From Corythucha ciliata (taxonomy: Eukaryota > Arthropoda > Insecta > Hemiptera > Tingidae): DNA of 64,000 nt. Made by a program: the position numbers and the translations under genes. This document shows positions 32,808 through 44,120 of this stretch, piece by piece. Location: positions 2,976,001 to 3,040,000 of the forward strand of contig CM075943.1 in assembly GCA_038030265.1 (NCBI GenBank), written 5' to 3'. Each line of letters starts with the position of its first letter. Position 1 is the stretch's first letter. The notes beneath the pieces were generated by a model. The model was not told where the DNA came from. It saw only the letters and a list, made by a program, of their open reading frames with translations, and made no database searches.

Positions 32808-35671
32808 CAGAGGCGGATACACAGATTTGTCCGGCCCGGGGCACTGGGAAAATATCGGCCCAATATACATTTATACAGGAGTGATTCAGGAGGAATGTGA
32901 GACACTTGCACCTGGTGATAGTGCGTACCTGGGCGCACAAAAACGTCATGTAGACGCATAGCCGAAAATGCTTTAGTTACCCACTAGCCAACGCTATCCA
33001 CCCACCCGTCTTGTCGAAAAAGGTTTTTTTTGTTGTTTTTTTTTTTTCACAAGTTTTTCAACACTTCGTAGGTTCTTCTCAATTTCATCGGTGAATTCGA
33101 TATTTCCCCCATTCCAACCGCGAGTAAGCGATACGTTTCCATTTTAGCCGCGATTTTTCTAAATTTTTGCCGTAAATTAGCACTTTTTGCTAATTGGCTG
33201 CAAAGTTGCCTCCGGAAGCCTCGGCTTGCCATTTTCTCAATTTTCTGTTAATTAGTAAATTTTCTCAATTTAAACCCCAATTACCCATTTATCCTCATTA
33301 TAACCACACATTAGTGTTTTTCCTCATTTTAACCTCTAAAATTATAGATTTTTATACCTTTCAGCCACGAATTAGAGTTTTGCCCCAAATATTCGTCGCG
33401 AACTACGTAAAGCTTTTTCTGAATTTGGCTGTGAATTAGCGATTTTTTCACTTTCTGGCACGAAGTTACCTTTAGAAGCTGCGAATTTGACGTTTTGTCC
33501 ATTTAAATAGCAAATTAGCGTTTTTCCTCACTTCAGCGCTCCTCAATTTTATCGGTGGATTGGCGATTTTTCGCCATTTTAGCGGTGAATTAGCGTTTTT
33601 TTCTGAGTTTTTGCGGTGAGTTCGTATTTTTCTCGATCTTAACCGCTAATGAGCCATTTTTCTTAATTTCATTCATGAATTAGCGCTTTTTCTGTACTTT
33701 ATTCGCGGAAGCTTTAATGAAACATGAGCCACGAAGTAGCACTTTTTCTCACTTCTGCCCGTGTATTAGTAGCGTACCGAGACAGTGGTGAGGGGGCCGG
33801 TTCGCCGCGGGCCTAAAAGTGTGGATATTATAAGGATCTATAGCTATGTCTCCCACTTGTGCGCTTTCGTCTTCCTCTTTCAATTCAACACGCCTTTTCA
33901 ACACTTTCAACAACGCATGCGTCCAAGCTATGCACGCAATTTCTGATAATCCTTCCAGCTTTTTGAGGCATGCAATAGTGCATTCCTCACGTTCAACACA
34001 CCGCCTGCTGTGACGCATGCCTCTGACGCAGGCGAAAAGGCACAAGTGAAGACATTGCTTATGTTTATGTTTGTAGGTACGTGAAAACGAGTTTTTGGCA
34101 TGCAGTTTGACAGCGATATTGGCTCCTTTCGATGCTTTTCAATCCATCCCATTCAGGATGGAGTGCTTGCAGGTGATCAGCAAGGAGTGTAGCTGAATAA
34201 TCCATTTAGCCCACAAAAGTGCTTATTCTGAAGGCTCAAATGGAGAGAAAACGCACCCTTCTGGGGGTAAATTCGCGGCTAAAATAGAGAGAATACGCTG
34301 CTCCCCAGTTTGTTTTTCTTAGGTCCGTAAGCGGATAAAGATGAGAAGGCGTACTAATATGCTATTCTTGCAGGCAAGTACCAACGGCTGCAAAAAGTTG
34401 GGAAACATCGCTAGTATTTGTGGCAAAAACTGTTCAAAAGCTTTCATTCGCAGTATCTCGATGAAACATCCAGACCGAAATTGAGAAAAAGTAGCTGATT
34501 CGCGGTGTATAGATGCCACTTTATGCCTAAAATGAAGAAAAAACGCTTATTTGCTGTTGGTAAAATTGAGACGCGACACAGTTTTTGCTTTTCTGCAAGC
34601 GCTAAAAGGTAAAAAAAAAACGCTAAGGCTAGACGATAAAAAAAACACGCTAATTGGGGGCTAAAATTGAGAAAAATGACAAGTTTGTACCTGAAATTGC
34701 AAAAAAATTGCCCGTTCGCGGATAAAAAACTGAAAAGCCATAATTCACAGCTAATTTTCGAAAAATGCTAATTCACGACGGAAATTGAGAAGAATGGCTA
34801 ATTAGCTAATCCACGGCAAAAATTGAGAAAAATAGCTTCTCTAATGAAGTTTGACAAATAGCGCTACTTAGCGGCTAAACTTGGAACAATCCAATGCTGC
34901 GGACTTAATTGAAAATAATAGATAATTAATTGGCAGCTAAAATTTGTAAAAAGTCCGATAATTTGCGGATAGTCTAGAAAAAACGTTCATTCGCGGATTC
35001 AAATGAAAAAAAAATCGGCTAATTCACAGCTATATTAGAGAAAACGCCAATTCACGACTAAATTTTAGTAATAACGCTGACTCGGGGCTAAAATTCAGCA
35101 AAAGACAATAATCTGTTGCTTCTGAAGGCAACTTCGGACGTTACCTGGAAAAAAGCGCTAGTCTATAGCTAAAAGTTGAAAAAAAAAAAAAAAAAAAATT
35201 GCGGCCAATATTGAGAAATTATTAATTAATTAGCGCGGCTGAAATCAACGAAAAACGCTATACTTGCAGCTCAAAGTGCTAATTCACTGCTAAAAAGGTA
35301 AAAAATCTCTAATTTGCTAATTCGCAAAAATCCAGGAAAACTTCAATTCATGGCAAAAATTGAGAAAAATCGCTAACATGGGTTAAAAACGCTACTTCGC
35401 AGCTAAAATTAAGGAAAATCACATATTCGCGGACAAAGTGTGGAGGAAAAGGTCGTTAATCCACGGCTAAAATTGAAAAAAAACAAAAAAACAAACAAAA
35501 AAAAATGAATGAAAAATGAGAAAAATTAATCTGTAGTTACCAGTTTTTTCAGGAGGACAAGGATACGTCAAAATGTTGGGGGGGGGGCATCGGCCCTCCG
35601 GCCGCACTGGCCCTCGGGGTCTCCGGCCCTTCGGGCTCATCCCGATCGCCCACCCCCTGTATCCGCCCCTG
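32808..35671. mobile_element. minisatellite-cored hAT-like element with 8-bp target duplication
   Basis: CTTAGGTA at 32800-32807 and 35672-35679 flanks the element. The ends are inverted: CAGAGGCGGATAC on the left, and the complement of CAGGGGCGGATAC on the right. An 8-bp duplication and CA(G)-starting ends fit the hAT superfamily. The interior is type 1 minisatellite in reverse orientation (33050-33770) and forward orientation (34230-35520) around a non-repetitive centre (33780-34200). Near the right end are a poly(A) run (about 35168-35187) and a G-run before GGCATCGGCCC. No transposase is present, so it would need one in trans. Confidence 0.85.
33749..34152 (-). other. unrecognised open frames at the centre of the element
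   Basis: Two overlapping minus-strand frames (33749-34045 and 33928-34152) occupy the non-repetitive core between the inverted minisatellite arms. They have mixed composition (for example ALLKVLKRRVELKEEDESAQ) unlike the repeats. This may be captured host or transposon coding sequence; I recognise no family. Confidence 0.3.
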
Positions 35672-35739
35672 CTTAGGTACTGAAATCAGTTTTGAAGGTT
35701 TAGCTAATATTGAAAATTAATTTGGGACTTTTAAAAACA

Positions 35740-36960
35740 AAATTCTCTAGCCTTGGATCTTTGTAGAATCAGTTTACATATTTGATAATTACAATGTCGT
35801 TTTCTTGAAGAGAAGGCGAATTCTTTGTCCACTTCGTCCGGATTTGGAGCTCCTGGAGATATTCTTTGGACCGAGCCACGAGCTCCTTGAAGTAGAGCTT
35901 TTGTGAGGCAAAAACGCATCGTTTTAGGGCAGCCTCACGTTCACTTATTGTAAGTTGCTCTGTTGGAGATTTACATCGGTTTGATTTGGGAGACCAGCGC
36001 AAAATTCTGCATGTCACTCTTATCAGAATTTCAAGGGAGGAAAAACGAGTTATGAAATCAACAGTTTCGAGTTCTTTTACTACTGCTAGAGCGGTTTTGG
36101 TTTTCACTTGAGGGAGAGGAGCTGAGTGTTCCAGAAGAGAAGAGTCAGACCAAGTTTGTGGATCGTCAAGGAGAAATGAAGGTCCCTCCTTTAGGAGACA
36201 GTCCTCGAGATGAAATATCCGCGGGGTTCAGATGTGACGCCAAAAGGAAGGAGAAGTGTTTTCTAGAATTTCAACGATTTTGTGTGCGACAAACGTTTTG
36301 AGAGTGTGAGGAGGAGTTCTCAGCCATGCCAGAACTGTGGCTGAATCTGAAAAGAGACTTATTTTGTTGAGGAGGTCGAGAGTTTTGAGAAAATCCTCTA
36401 AGGGATTTGAGAAGGCGGGACAGGAGTAGAGCGCCGCACAACTCGAGTTTTGGAATAGTTAGCGGCTTAATGGGAACGACACGAGTTTTCGTTTGAAGCA
36501 GCTGGACTTTCATGCCTTCCGAGTTTTCGCAGCGTAGATAAATTACCGCGCTGTATGCGATAGAGCTGGCGTCACAGAATCCCACGACAGATACACTGGA
36601 TTTTAAGGCTGGAATTAACCGAGGAATTTCCAATTCATTTAACAGAGGGAGTTGGATGACAAATTTGCGTCAATCTAGAACTTCTGGTAACGGATCGTCC
36701 CAGTCAATTTGGAGTTTCCACGCTCATACATGCTGATACATCATTTTGATGTCATCACAGAGGACAACTTTAAAAAACCTGAATTTCATGAGAATGACTC
36801 CATTTGTCTGGCTGTAGCCGAGGTTCAGCCATATAAGCCGCTGGTTTAGAGATGGGGAGTGATATCCGACAGTAGCGCTGCAATCGAAGACTACGCGAAC
36901 TTTTGTCGTGGAGCTTGCATCACGCAGTACTGCTTGAGGTGCTGGGACCGGAGGACCAAA
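35740..36960 (-). pseudogene. BEL/Pao pol relic with internal deletions
   Basis: Read on -, about 36870-36935 gives STTKVRVVFDCSA (RT entry motif), then LNQRL. A deletion of the RT core leads to DDIKMMYQHV and WDDPLPEVLD, then VVGFCDASSIAYSAVIYL with the TKTRVVPIK..TIPKLELCGALLL block of the BEL RNase H region (36271-36640). Next is the pre-integrase linker FSSLEILIRVTCRILRW (about 36000). This is joined directly to the integrase C-terminus, KEYLQELQIRTKWTKN and LQENDIVIIK (about 35775-35870). The integrase catalytic core is absent. Frameshifts lie near 36110-36270. Confidence 0.85.
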
Positions 36961-38252
36961 TTTTTGTTGCTGGAGAGCAGAGGGGACTGTATTTTAAAAG
37001 GAGAGCGATTGATAAATTTTGAGAGACCGGAAAATGGAGTTAACTAAATTTTTGGAAAAGGAAAGAGAGAGAATGAGACTGACTTTTAGTAGGTACCTTG
37101 AGATTTGAGACAACTTCAGCGAAGGCGTTTTTTTTTGTACTTCTTTCCTCGAGGAGACACACACACTTTCTTCGTTTACCCGGCTCGATCGCGAAAAAGC
37201 TCATTCCGTGAGGGAGCGGGTGGGGAGCATAGGAGGATTGGGGTAGGGAGCGTCTCTCCTATACTAATTTTTTTTAAGAACGGCAGTTTAGCAATAACAC
37301 CATGTTCACTGGAGTTGTAACACGCGTCCATGTTCCAAGGTACATGGAAATAAAAATGCATTTATTATGGAAAGTTAACGCATTCAACGCATTTTTAGTT
37401 TTTGAGGTGGCATTTACTACGTGGTATTTACGTCTGGAGGAAGACAAGCCCAAACTATGCTCATGTTCCATTATTTTGCCAATAAATTCATACTTGCTGA
37501 TACATCATTTTGATGTCAGCACAGAGGACAACTTCAAAAAGCCTGAATTTCATGAGAATGACTCCTATGTCCTCGGCTGTAGCCGAGGTCCAGCCATAAG
37601 CTGCTGGTTTAGAGATGGGGAGTGATATCCGACAGTAGCGCTGCAATCGAAGACTACGCGAACTTTTGTCGTGGAGCTTGCATCACGCAGTACTGCTTGA
37701 GGTGCTGGGACCGGAGGACCAAATTTTTGTTGCTGGAGAGCAGAGGGGACTGTATTTTAAAAGGAGAGCGATTGATAAATTTTGAGAGACCGGAAAATGG
37801 AGTTAACTAAAGTTTTGGAAAAGGAAAGAGAGAGAATGAGACTGACTTTTAGTAGGTACCTTGAGATTTGAGACAACTTCAGCGAAGGCGTTTTTTTTCT
37901 ACTTCTTTCCTCGAGGAGACACACACACTTTCTTCGTTTATCCGGCTCAATCGCGAAAAAACTCAATTCCGTGAGGGAGCGGGTAGGGAGCATAGGAGGA
38001 TTGTGGTAGGGAGCGTCTCTCCTATACTAATTTTTTTTAAGAACGGCAGTTTAGCAATAACACCATGTTCACTGGAGTTGTAACACGCGTCCATGTTCCA
38101 AGGTACATGGAAATAAAAATGCATTTATTATGGAAAGTTAACGCATTCAACGCATTTTTAGTTTTTGAGGTGGCATTTACTACGTGGTATTTACGTCTGG
38201 AGGAAGACAAGCCCAAACTATGCTCATGTTCCATTATTTTGCCAATAAATTC
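36730..38252. repeat. 763-bp tandem duplication containing the BEL RT entry region
   Basis: Two direct copies, 36730-37492 and 37493-38252, each starting TGCTGATACATCATTTTGAT and ending GCCAATAAATTCA. They differ at a few percent of sites, so this is not a simple assembly duplicate. Each contains the antisense STTKVRVVFDCSA segment, plus about 480 bp that I cannot assign, including a poly(T) tract and a CTCGAGGAGACACACACAC block. Confidence 0.85.
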
Positions 38253-38618
38253 AATAGATATCCGCAGAATTGCCTTATATTCTGAGGATGAGGAAAAGAA
38301 AGGAAAGAAACTTCACTTTAGATCCACCCCCTTCGTCATGAATCTCAACCCCATGTTTTTTTTCTCTCTGGTTTTTTTCCTCGAAGCAGAGGATTGCCTT
38401 CGCCCTTCGCGTGCCCCTCTCGTGTGCTCCCAACCTACTTATTTTTTTCTGTCTGTGTGTGGTGAGTTTTCTTTTTTATTTCACCCCCTCATGCACGATT
38501 CCCTCCCTCTTTTGTATATTATGAACGGGGAAAATGTTTTGAAATGCCTGCCTCCGCTGTTCCCCCGAAGGGAGGAAAAAAAAAAAAAAAAAAATCTCCC
38601 TTAGCAACACTATCACAG
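38253..38618. other. gene-free stretch with poly(A)
   Basis: T-rich and purine-rich patches and a poly(A) run at about 38577-38594. A frame continuing from 38065 through here has no domain features. Confidence 0.4.
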
Positions 38619-38775
38619 TGAGATGTCAGAAGCTGGCTCTGTTAGTTGTTCCCCAGGACCTCTGTCGCCGTCGCAGCGACTTCTCATCAATCCCCGATTG
38701 TACTACAAACAAATCCTCGCTACGCTGCCTTTGTCCCTACTTCAGGATGATGGAGTTTTTGTCCACAAGATCGAG
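38619..38775 (+). other. candidate host exon
   Basis: An ACTATCACAG acceptor-like site lies at 38618 and GAG|GTATAA at 38776. The frame with an ATG at 38623 reads SPSQRLLINPRLYYKQILAT, then PLSLLQDDGVFVHKIE, an amphipathic, protein-like stretch with codon-like composition. A second frame is also open, which lowers confidence. The donor is weak. I do not recognise a family. Confidence 0.3.
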
Positions 38776-39414
38776 GTATAATTAAAAATGAAAAACTACT
38801 ACGTGTTATTTTGACTAAAGCAGTGGTTTCCAACGTTTTTTTTTTTGACGACCCTAATTTGAAATTGCAACGAATTTTTGGTTACTTCGATAATGTTCCG
38901 CCATCTTTTTCACTAATTCTGCGACACTCGTGCGAAACTTTTTATAGTTAATGTGCATCGCAGATCGTCCCGGGCATACAATCGGTTGCGAGCTTTCGTT
39001 TTTACCACAACTACACAAATTGAGAACCCTTGCTGACAAAGATAATATTGCTGGAAACGGCAGAAGAGTGTACCTATTCTGCACAAAATGCGCTAATACT
39101 GCGAAATTGACCCATTTTTCTTTATGCACTTGCAGATCACACAAATTCTAGTTGAAACCCCCGATATTTCCTCTCCAGTTTTGTCGACGTCTGTAGCAAA
39201 TCAATTTATAACCATAAGCGTTTACTGAGATCAACATTTGCACGCATATAATATAAGTCCATTTCTTGGCGGAGATTGCTTGAATGCACCGCAGTAGTGT
39301 CACGAACATCCACCAAACAAATATCTTCTGAATTCTCGAGGAAAGGTATCGAGGATTGAAGTTATTCGCTGTCACTGTAGTTTGTTCCTGCAAAGGTCAA
39401 GATTACTTCTGCTG
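38776..39414. other. gene-free stretch
   Basis: Nothing recognisable. Short frames on both strands at 38854-39151 and 39148-39393 lack domain features. Confidence 0.4.
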
Positions 39415-39830
39415 AAATCGAATCGCCGGTGTCGAGCAATATTCCAGCTTTGGAGTCAGCTTTGAATGACTCACTGGGCCGTCTTTCTGACTGGTCATCA
39501 ACAAACGAAATGGAGGTCAACACTCTCAAGACAGAGTTTCAGCTTTTCACCCTCTCCACCAGGAAGCCCTCCACAGCCCAGGAAGCACAGGAAGTTTCCT
39601 TGCAGCCAAAAGCCTATCAATATCCTCCATTAATGACAGACTGTGGGAACAACAGAGACTCTCGGCTGAGGGCAAACAGTGGTCCACCCTTCTCAACCCA
39701 AATGAGCGTGTCCCAAGAGACCTCCCCTGTCACGAATCAGTGGCCGCTTTCCGAGCTGTCACTGGACACGACTACCTGAATGCACATCTGCATAGAATTC
39801 ACCTGAAGGACGAATTGGCTGCCGCGGCCA
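39415..39830 (+). pseudogene. deleted copy of the I-like LINE at 21.9 kb
   Basis: It starts with SSNIPALESALNDSLGRLSD and EMEVNTLKTEFQLFTLST, the RT segment just after the YADD box. It then jumps, with a frame change, to GKQWSTLLNPNERVPRDLP and GHDYLNAHLHRIHLKD, the region before the C-terminal zinc knuckle. Everything between (thumb and RNase H) is gone. Identity to the other copy is high across both pieces. Confidence 0.85.
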
Positions 39831-39834
39831 GGAT

Positions 39835-40275
39835 AAAGTGCTAATTGACAGGTGAAGTTGATAAAACTTCAATTCGCCGAATCTTGAGGTAACTTTGAGC
39901 GTAAATCGCTACTGCGTGGGTAAAAATTAGTGTAAAATATTAGTTGAGATAGTTGATAAAGACACTAAATCGCATATAGAATTGAGAAAAAGCGTCGAGT
40001 CGATGTTAAATTTAATAAATAGTATTAATTCGTGGGGAAACTTCGTAGCTTGAATTGTGAGAAAGCGCCATAAAAAGTGCCGATTCAATGCTCGAATAAA
40101 GAAAAACGCTAATTCGCGGCTAAAATTAGAAAAAGCGCTAGTACAATTCGCAGAAAAAAATTGAGAGAACGTGTTAATCCGATGGTGAAATTGAGAAAAT
40201 AATGAGCAAATTTACATTCAAAACTGAAAAAAAGGGCTCATTTTCACCTAAGATTGAGAAAGAAAACATTAACTG
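39835..40275. repeat. type 1 minisatellite (forward)
   Basis: About fifteen units in CGCTAATTCGCGGCTAAAAT orientation, followed by a C-run near 40328-40340. Confidence 0.7.
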
Positions 40276-40559
40276 GCGGTTTGCTGAGGCAACTATAGGC
40301 CACTGTTCAGGGCATACTCTTGCTCACCCCCCCCCCCCGTACAGTTTCACGGCTGAATACGCTGTGTGTTCATTCGGCTCATCTCGGCGTTAGCTAATAA
40401 GACTGCGCCTCAGAAAAATTGACCTAGAAGGAAATTTCATGAATTTAGTGACCGAAAATTGTAATGTTGCACATAAATGACTCGAAACACGATATTTGTA
40501 GTGGTGGGAGGGGGTCCTAAAATTTGAACTGTTCAGATTCTTGCTCCCCTCAATGCTGT

Positions 40560-40701
40560 CTGACTTCCGCCGCCACTGCTCAGGGAATCTGAAACTCGAA
40601 ACAGATTTTCGAGCAGACGAATAACCGTTCAAAATGGGTTTCTCCCCTGATGCCACCGTTTTTGCCCGGGGGGATGCCCCCCCCTACCCAGCACCCACTC
40701 T
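40560..40701. mobile_element. two nested transposon right ends
   Basis: ACTTCCGCCGCCACTG ends at 40578, and the same terminus recurs at 42428-42443. A second end, GGGGGGATGCCCCCCC followed by CACCCACTCTG, finishes at about 40701. Both are right-hand ends of CAGTGG/CAGAGTGGG-type elements lying to the left, probably including the type 1 array at 39835. Left ends not found. Confidence 0.5.
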
Positions 40702-41144
40702 GGTATACATTTCGTACGAGCCCCATTTAAAGAACACCCACAGTGCACCAAAAAAACAAAACAAAGAAACCTTTTTTATAGAGCGAAAAATTCTGAACGT
40801 AATTTAATATTTAAGTTCGGACGAACATTGGTCTTAATGGCAATGTTTAGTGACACCATGGATGATGAACAGAATAATCGAAGAAGCACCAGTGTTACAC
40901 AAGTCAAAAGCCTTTTTTTTTTCAATATATTTTTTCCCAAAGGGCTCCCGTGCTCGCTCTCTCTCTACTGAGCAGCGTTGTCTTTTTCGGATGATTGAAA
41001 ACTCTCAAGGGACGGACTGGAACGGATCGTCAAAGTCACCGTGAAGGTGGGAGTGCGGTGGTGCAGGCGCTGGTCATGAGCTGCTTGCTGGTATATAGAG
41101 TGAGAAAGAGATTGTTAGTGATGACCAAGCAATAAACAGAAAGA

Positions 41145-41176
<32 letters not shown>

Positions 41177-41716
41177 TGAGAGTGGGAAGGGAAGGCTAAG
41201 GAGGTGACCTTCCGGAACTTATAGGCAATCAAACGGAAAAACTAGAGAAAAATTGAGGAGAAAAAAAGATAGTTGTATTTCTTAAATGTTCTTGTTGTTT
41301 TTCGTGTTTTCTCTACTAATGTTTACTTACTACGTGTAAGGTACAGACAAATATACAAAGGCTCCATTTCAGCTTTCCAAACGTTTTAGCAACGGATTAA
41401 CACTAAAATTATAAAAAGGATCGAAGTTGTGAGCACGCAGTTGAGACCCCGACCATCCCATTACGAGTTAGGCAATTTCCTGCGCGACACGACAGTCAGA
41501 CCAGGACACTTTCGAAATGCTTTTGACCCCAAGTAGGGTCGCGGATTGTTTTTCTAAGGGTCGTGGACTGTTTCGGCCATTTCATTTGAAGTACCCGGTC
41601 CTCGAGCTACCTACTGCCTTCAGCCAGAGTTACAATTCCCTGCACTTACATTACTTTTATGTAAGTGCGGTCTCCGCTCACTTGTTTGCTCTCGTAATTA
41701 TACATATGTATACAGA
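40702..41716. other. gene-free stretch with a GA microsatellite
   Basis: A (GA)n tract spans about 41143-41171. No gene or transposon recognised elsewhere. Confidence 0.5.
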
Positions 41717-42443
41717 TGCGGATCCAGGGAGGGGCTTAGGGGGCTTCAGCCCCTTCCTTCGGGGTAGCGCTTAATATGGGTTTTGAGTATCCAGAAAAAT
41801 GCGAGTAAATCCTGAAAACCCCAAAATGATGAAACCAGCCCCAAAACTTTTAATTTCACACCATAAACTGCCTTCTCAGCGGCATGCCTGAAATCATTCG
41901 ACAACAAACTGTTTATTCTAGATCCCCCCCCCCCCAACTGGTACTATGGCTGAGAGAACGAAACTTGTCATTTTTGTCATCAACTTGGGATTTGGACATG
42001 AAAAAAAAAGTAAATTTCGCATGTTTGACTCCCTAAAAGGCGCAATTCTGTGGGTTTGGTCCGAAAAAACAATGTCGTGGGTATGGCCCACTCAAAAAGT
42101 CAATTTTAAGGTTCCAGCTTCTTCCGAGCTGGTTTATTCACAAAACTATATAATCTCGCGGGTCTGGCTCCACGAAAGAACAACATTTCGTGGCGTTGGC
42201 TCATTAAAAACCATTTTCACGTGTTTGGCTCACCCCGAAAAAGCGCAATTTGGTGGGTTTCGCTGCATCGAAAACAAAATCCCGCCCTATTGACCCATTC
42301 GCAATAACTCCCCCCCCCCCCATTCGTCCAGAACTCTGTCGCCGCTCTAGCTTTAGCCTCACTGCCAGAAAAAAGAGGAAGTTCCCCCCACAAGACGATT
42401 GGGGGAGCATCCGCTCTCCCTGAAATCACTTCCGCCGCCACTG
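41717..42443. mobile_element. possible 727-bp element with type 5 minisatellite core
   Basis: CAGATGCGGATCCAGGGAGG at 41717 with a following G/C hairpin looks like a left end, and ACTTCCGCCGCCACTG at 42428-42443 like a right end. Between them, at 41980-42290, are about ten units near 30 bp with core CAATTTCGTGGGTTTGGC. The two ends are not clearly inverted copies and no target duplication is seen, so they may belong to different elements. Confidence 0.4.
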
Positions 42444-42952
42444 TCCCTGAGTATATAAAACACCCGATATTCCATTGGATTCGTGTCCAATTTTCAAATG
42501 TCAGCCATTTTTTCACCAGCTCATCTCGTACATTGGATGCGGTTTTGCGACCCCCTACTACCCCCCCCCCCCACCAATCGCCGGGATGCAGATGGACATG
42601 TCGTCGTGCGTGTCCTCTATTACGGAGGTGGCAAGAAATGACCGTCTTGCATTATGAAAATTGGTCAAATTTTCTCGTCCCCCAGGACATTGCACGCATA
42701 ATCGCTAATTGGTGCGTTTTCTCTATTTAATTCGCGGAAGTTGCCCACCACAAAAAAGAAGTTAGCCCCCCCCCCAAATTAGCCCCTCGCAATGAAACTG
42801 AATGAAATGAAAAGCGTGGTGGTGCACTTGTTGAATTTGGTGGTACCCGTTGGTGCACTTCTGGTGCCTTCTAGCTATTTCAGTCATCAAAACGGGAAAA
42901 TTTGAAATTGGGGAGGGGGGGCTGGCAAGAAGGTAGCCCCCCCAAATCAGGG

Positions 42953-43610
42953 GCGTAGCCAGCCCGTGATCAAGGGGTGGGCAGCCAGATAGGCACGGAT
43001 CCACAGTGGGGGGGGGGGCACGTCTTTTGAAAAAGTGCTCGTTGATGAAATCCAGAAAAGAACATTTTGCGGCTAAAGACTGAGGAAAAACACCCATTCA
43101 AGGCTAAAATTAAGAAATAGCGCTGATTTACGTTTAGTAAGTTTCATTTTTCGCATAATCCAGGACGAAATTAAGAAAATGCGCTAATTCACGGTTTATA
43201 GAGCTCTTTTCACAGCTAAAATTGACCAAATAAATTGCTCGTTCAACGTAGAGTTGAGCAAAATCACTCATTTTGCGGCTAAAATTGAGAAATAGAGCTC
43301 ATTGACGCGGGTAACGTTGAGGAAAAACTGTTCTTTTGCGGCTGAACTTGACAGAACGCACCAATTCGCGGTTAGGCGATGCCCATAGTGCAGGCCGTAA
43401 TTGAAATAGTATAAATCAAAAATGCGTTATTTCACGGTTTTTTGAGACGTTTTCATGGCTAAAATGAAGAAAATGGGCTAGTTCAAGGTAGAATTGAGAA
43501 AAAGCACTCAGTTTCAGCTAAATTTAAGGAAAACGTCAATTCGAGGCTAGAAACAGTGCTCATTCACGAGTAAAATCGTGGAAAAACTCTGTGTAACTAC
43601 TCTTGAGAAA
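42953..43610. repeat. two nested left ends and a type 1 array
   Basis: CAGGGGCGTAGCCAGCCCG near 42953 and CACGGATCCACAGTGGGG near 43000 are stacked transposon left ends. Type 1 forward units follow from 43060 to 43610. The interval 42444-42952 before them has C-runs and no gene. Confidence 0.55.
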
Positions 43611-43639
43611 AATTTGATCCACTCCTGATGGATATGGCG

Positions 43640-43715
43640 TATGAGCAGACTACGGCTTTGGCGCCCTCGACTCGGCATGGCCGAGTACGGTCTCACTGAT
43701 TGATTGATTGATATG
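43640..43715 (+). repeat. non-LTR/SINE-like 3' tail with (TGAT)n
   Basis: ACTCGGCATGGCCGAGT forms a short hairpin and is followed by CTCACTGATTGATTGATTGA. A hairpin plus a short tetranucleotide tail is typical of the 3' ends of some LINE and SINE families. No body is recognisable upstream. Confidence 0.4.
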
Positions 43716-44016
43716 TGAGCAGCTTCACTGGCGAAACTGTCAGATTGCCCTTTCGCAGACTGATAACAGAATCTGGAGGTGAGAATCGCGTCAATTCACG
43801 GTCATCAGAGACTAAATTTGCACAGAAACGGCCACTATCCGTCAAAAAATAAATATCTGCTGGAAAACTGTCGTTTTGTAGCCTTCTATTTCGGATTTCA
43901 TGTCGAGAAACTGAAACTTCTCCCCCTCGAAAAGTGATACTTTGCTTACCTACGACGGTAAGCAGAGCTGGCATTTCCTCTCCCACCATATAAGTCTGGA
44001 TGACAGAGCGAGCCAA
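43693..44016 (-). other. unrecognised open frame
   Basis: A 107-codon minus-strand frame of balanced composition (PALLTVVGKQSITFRGGEVS, ADIYFLTDSGRFCANLVSDD). A GTAAGC inside it after TACCGTCGTAG could be a splice donor. I recognise no domain. Confidence 0.25.
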
Positions 44017-44120
44017 GCACGGTTTGAGCTAGCCAAAACACACGAAATTGCCCGTAGAACTTGCGAAAAATCAGCAAAATCGGTTTTATAGAGCTTAATA
44101 CAAGAAATGTTTGTTTCTGT

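Noticed and set aside
36730..38252. Tandem 763-bp units as a pair of LTRs
   Set aside because: Although they begin TG and end CA, they contain BEL RT coding sequence in antisense, are separated by only a few bases, and show no target duplication or primer-binding site.
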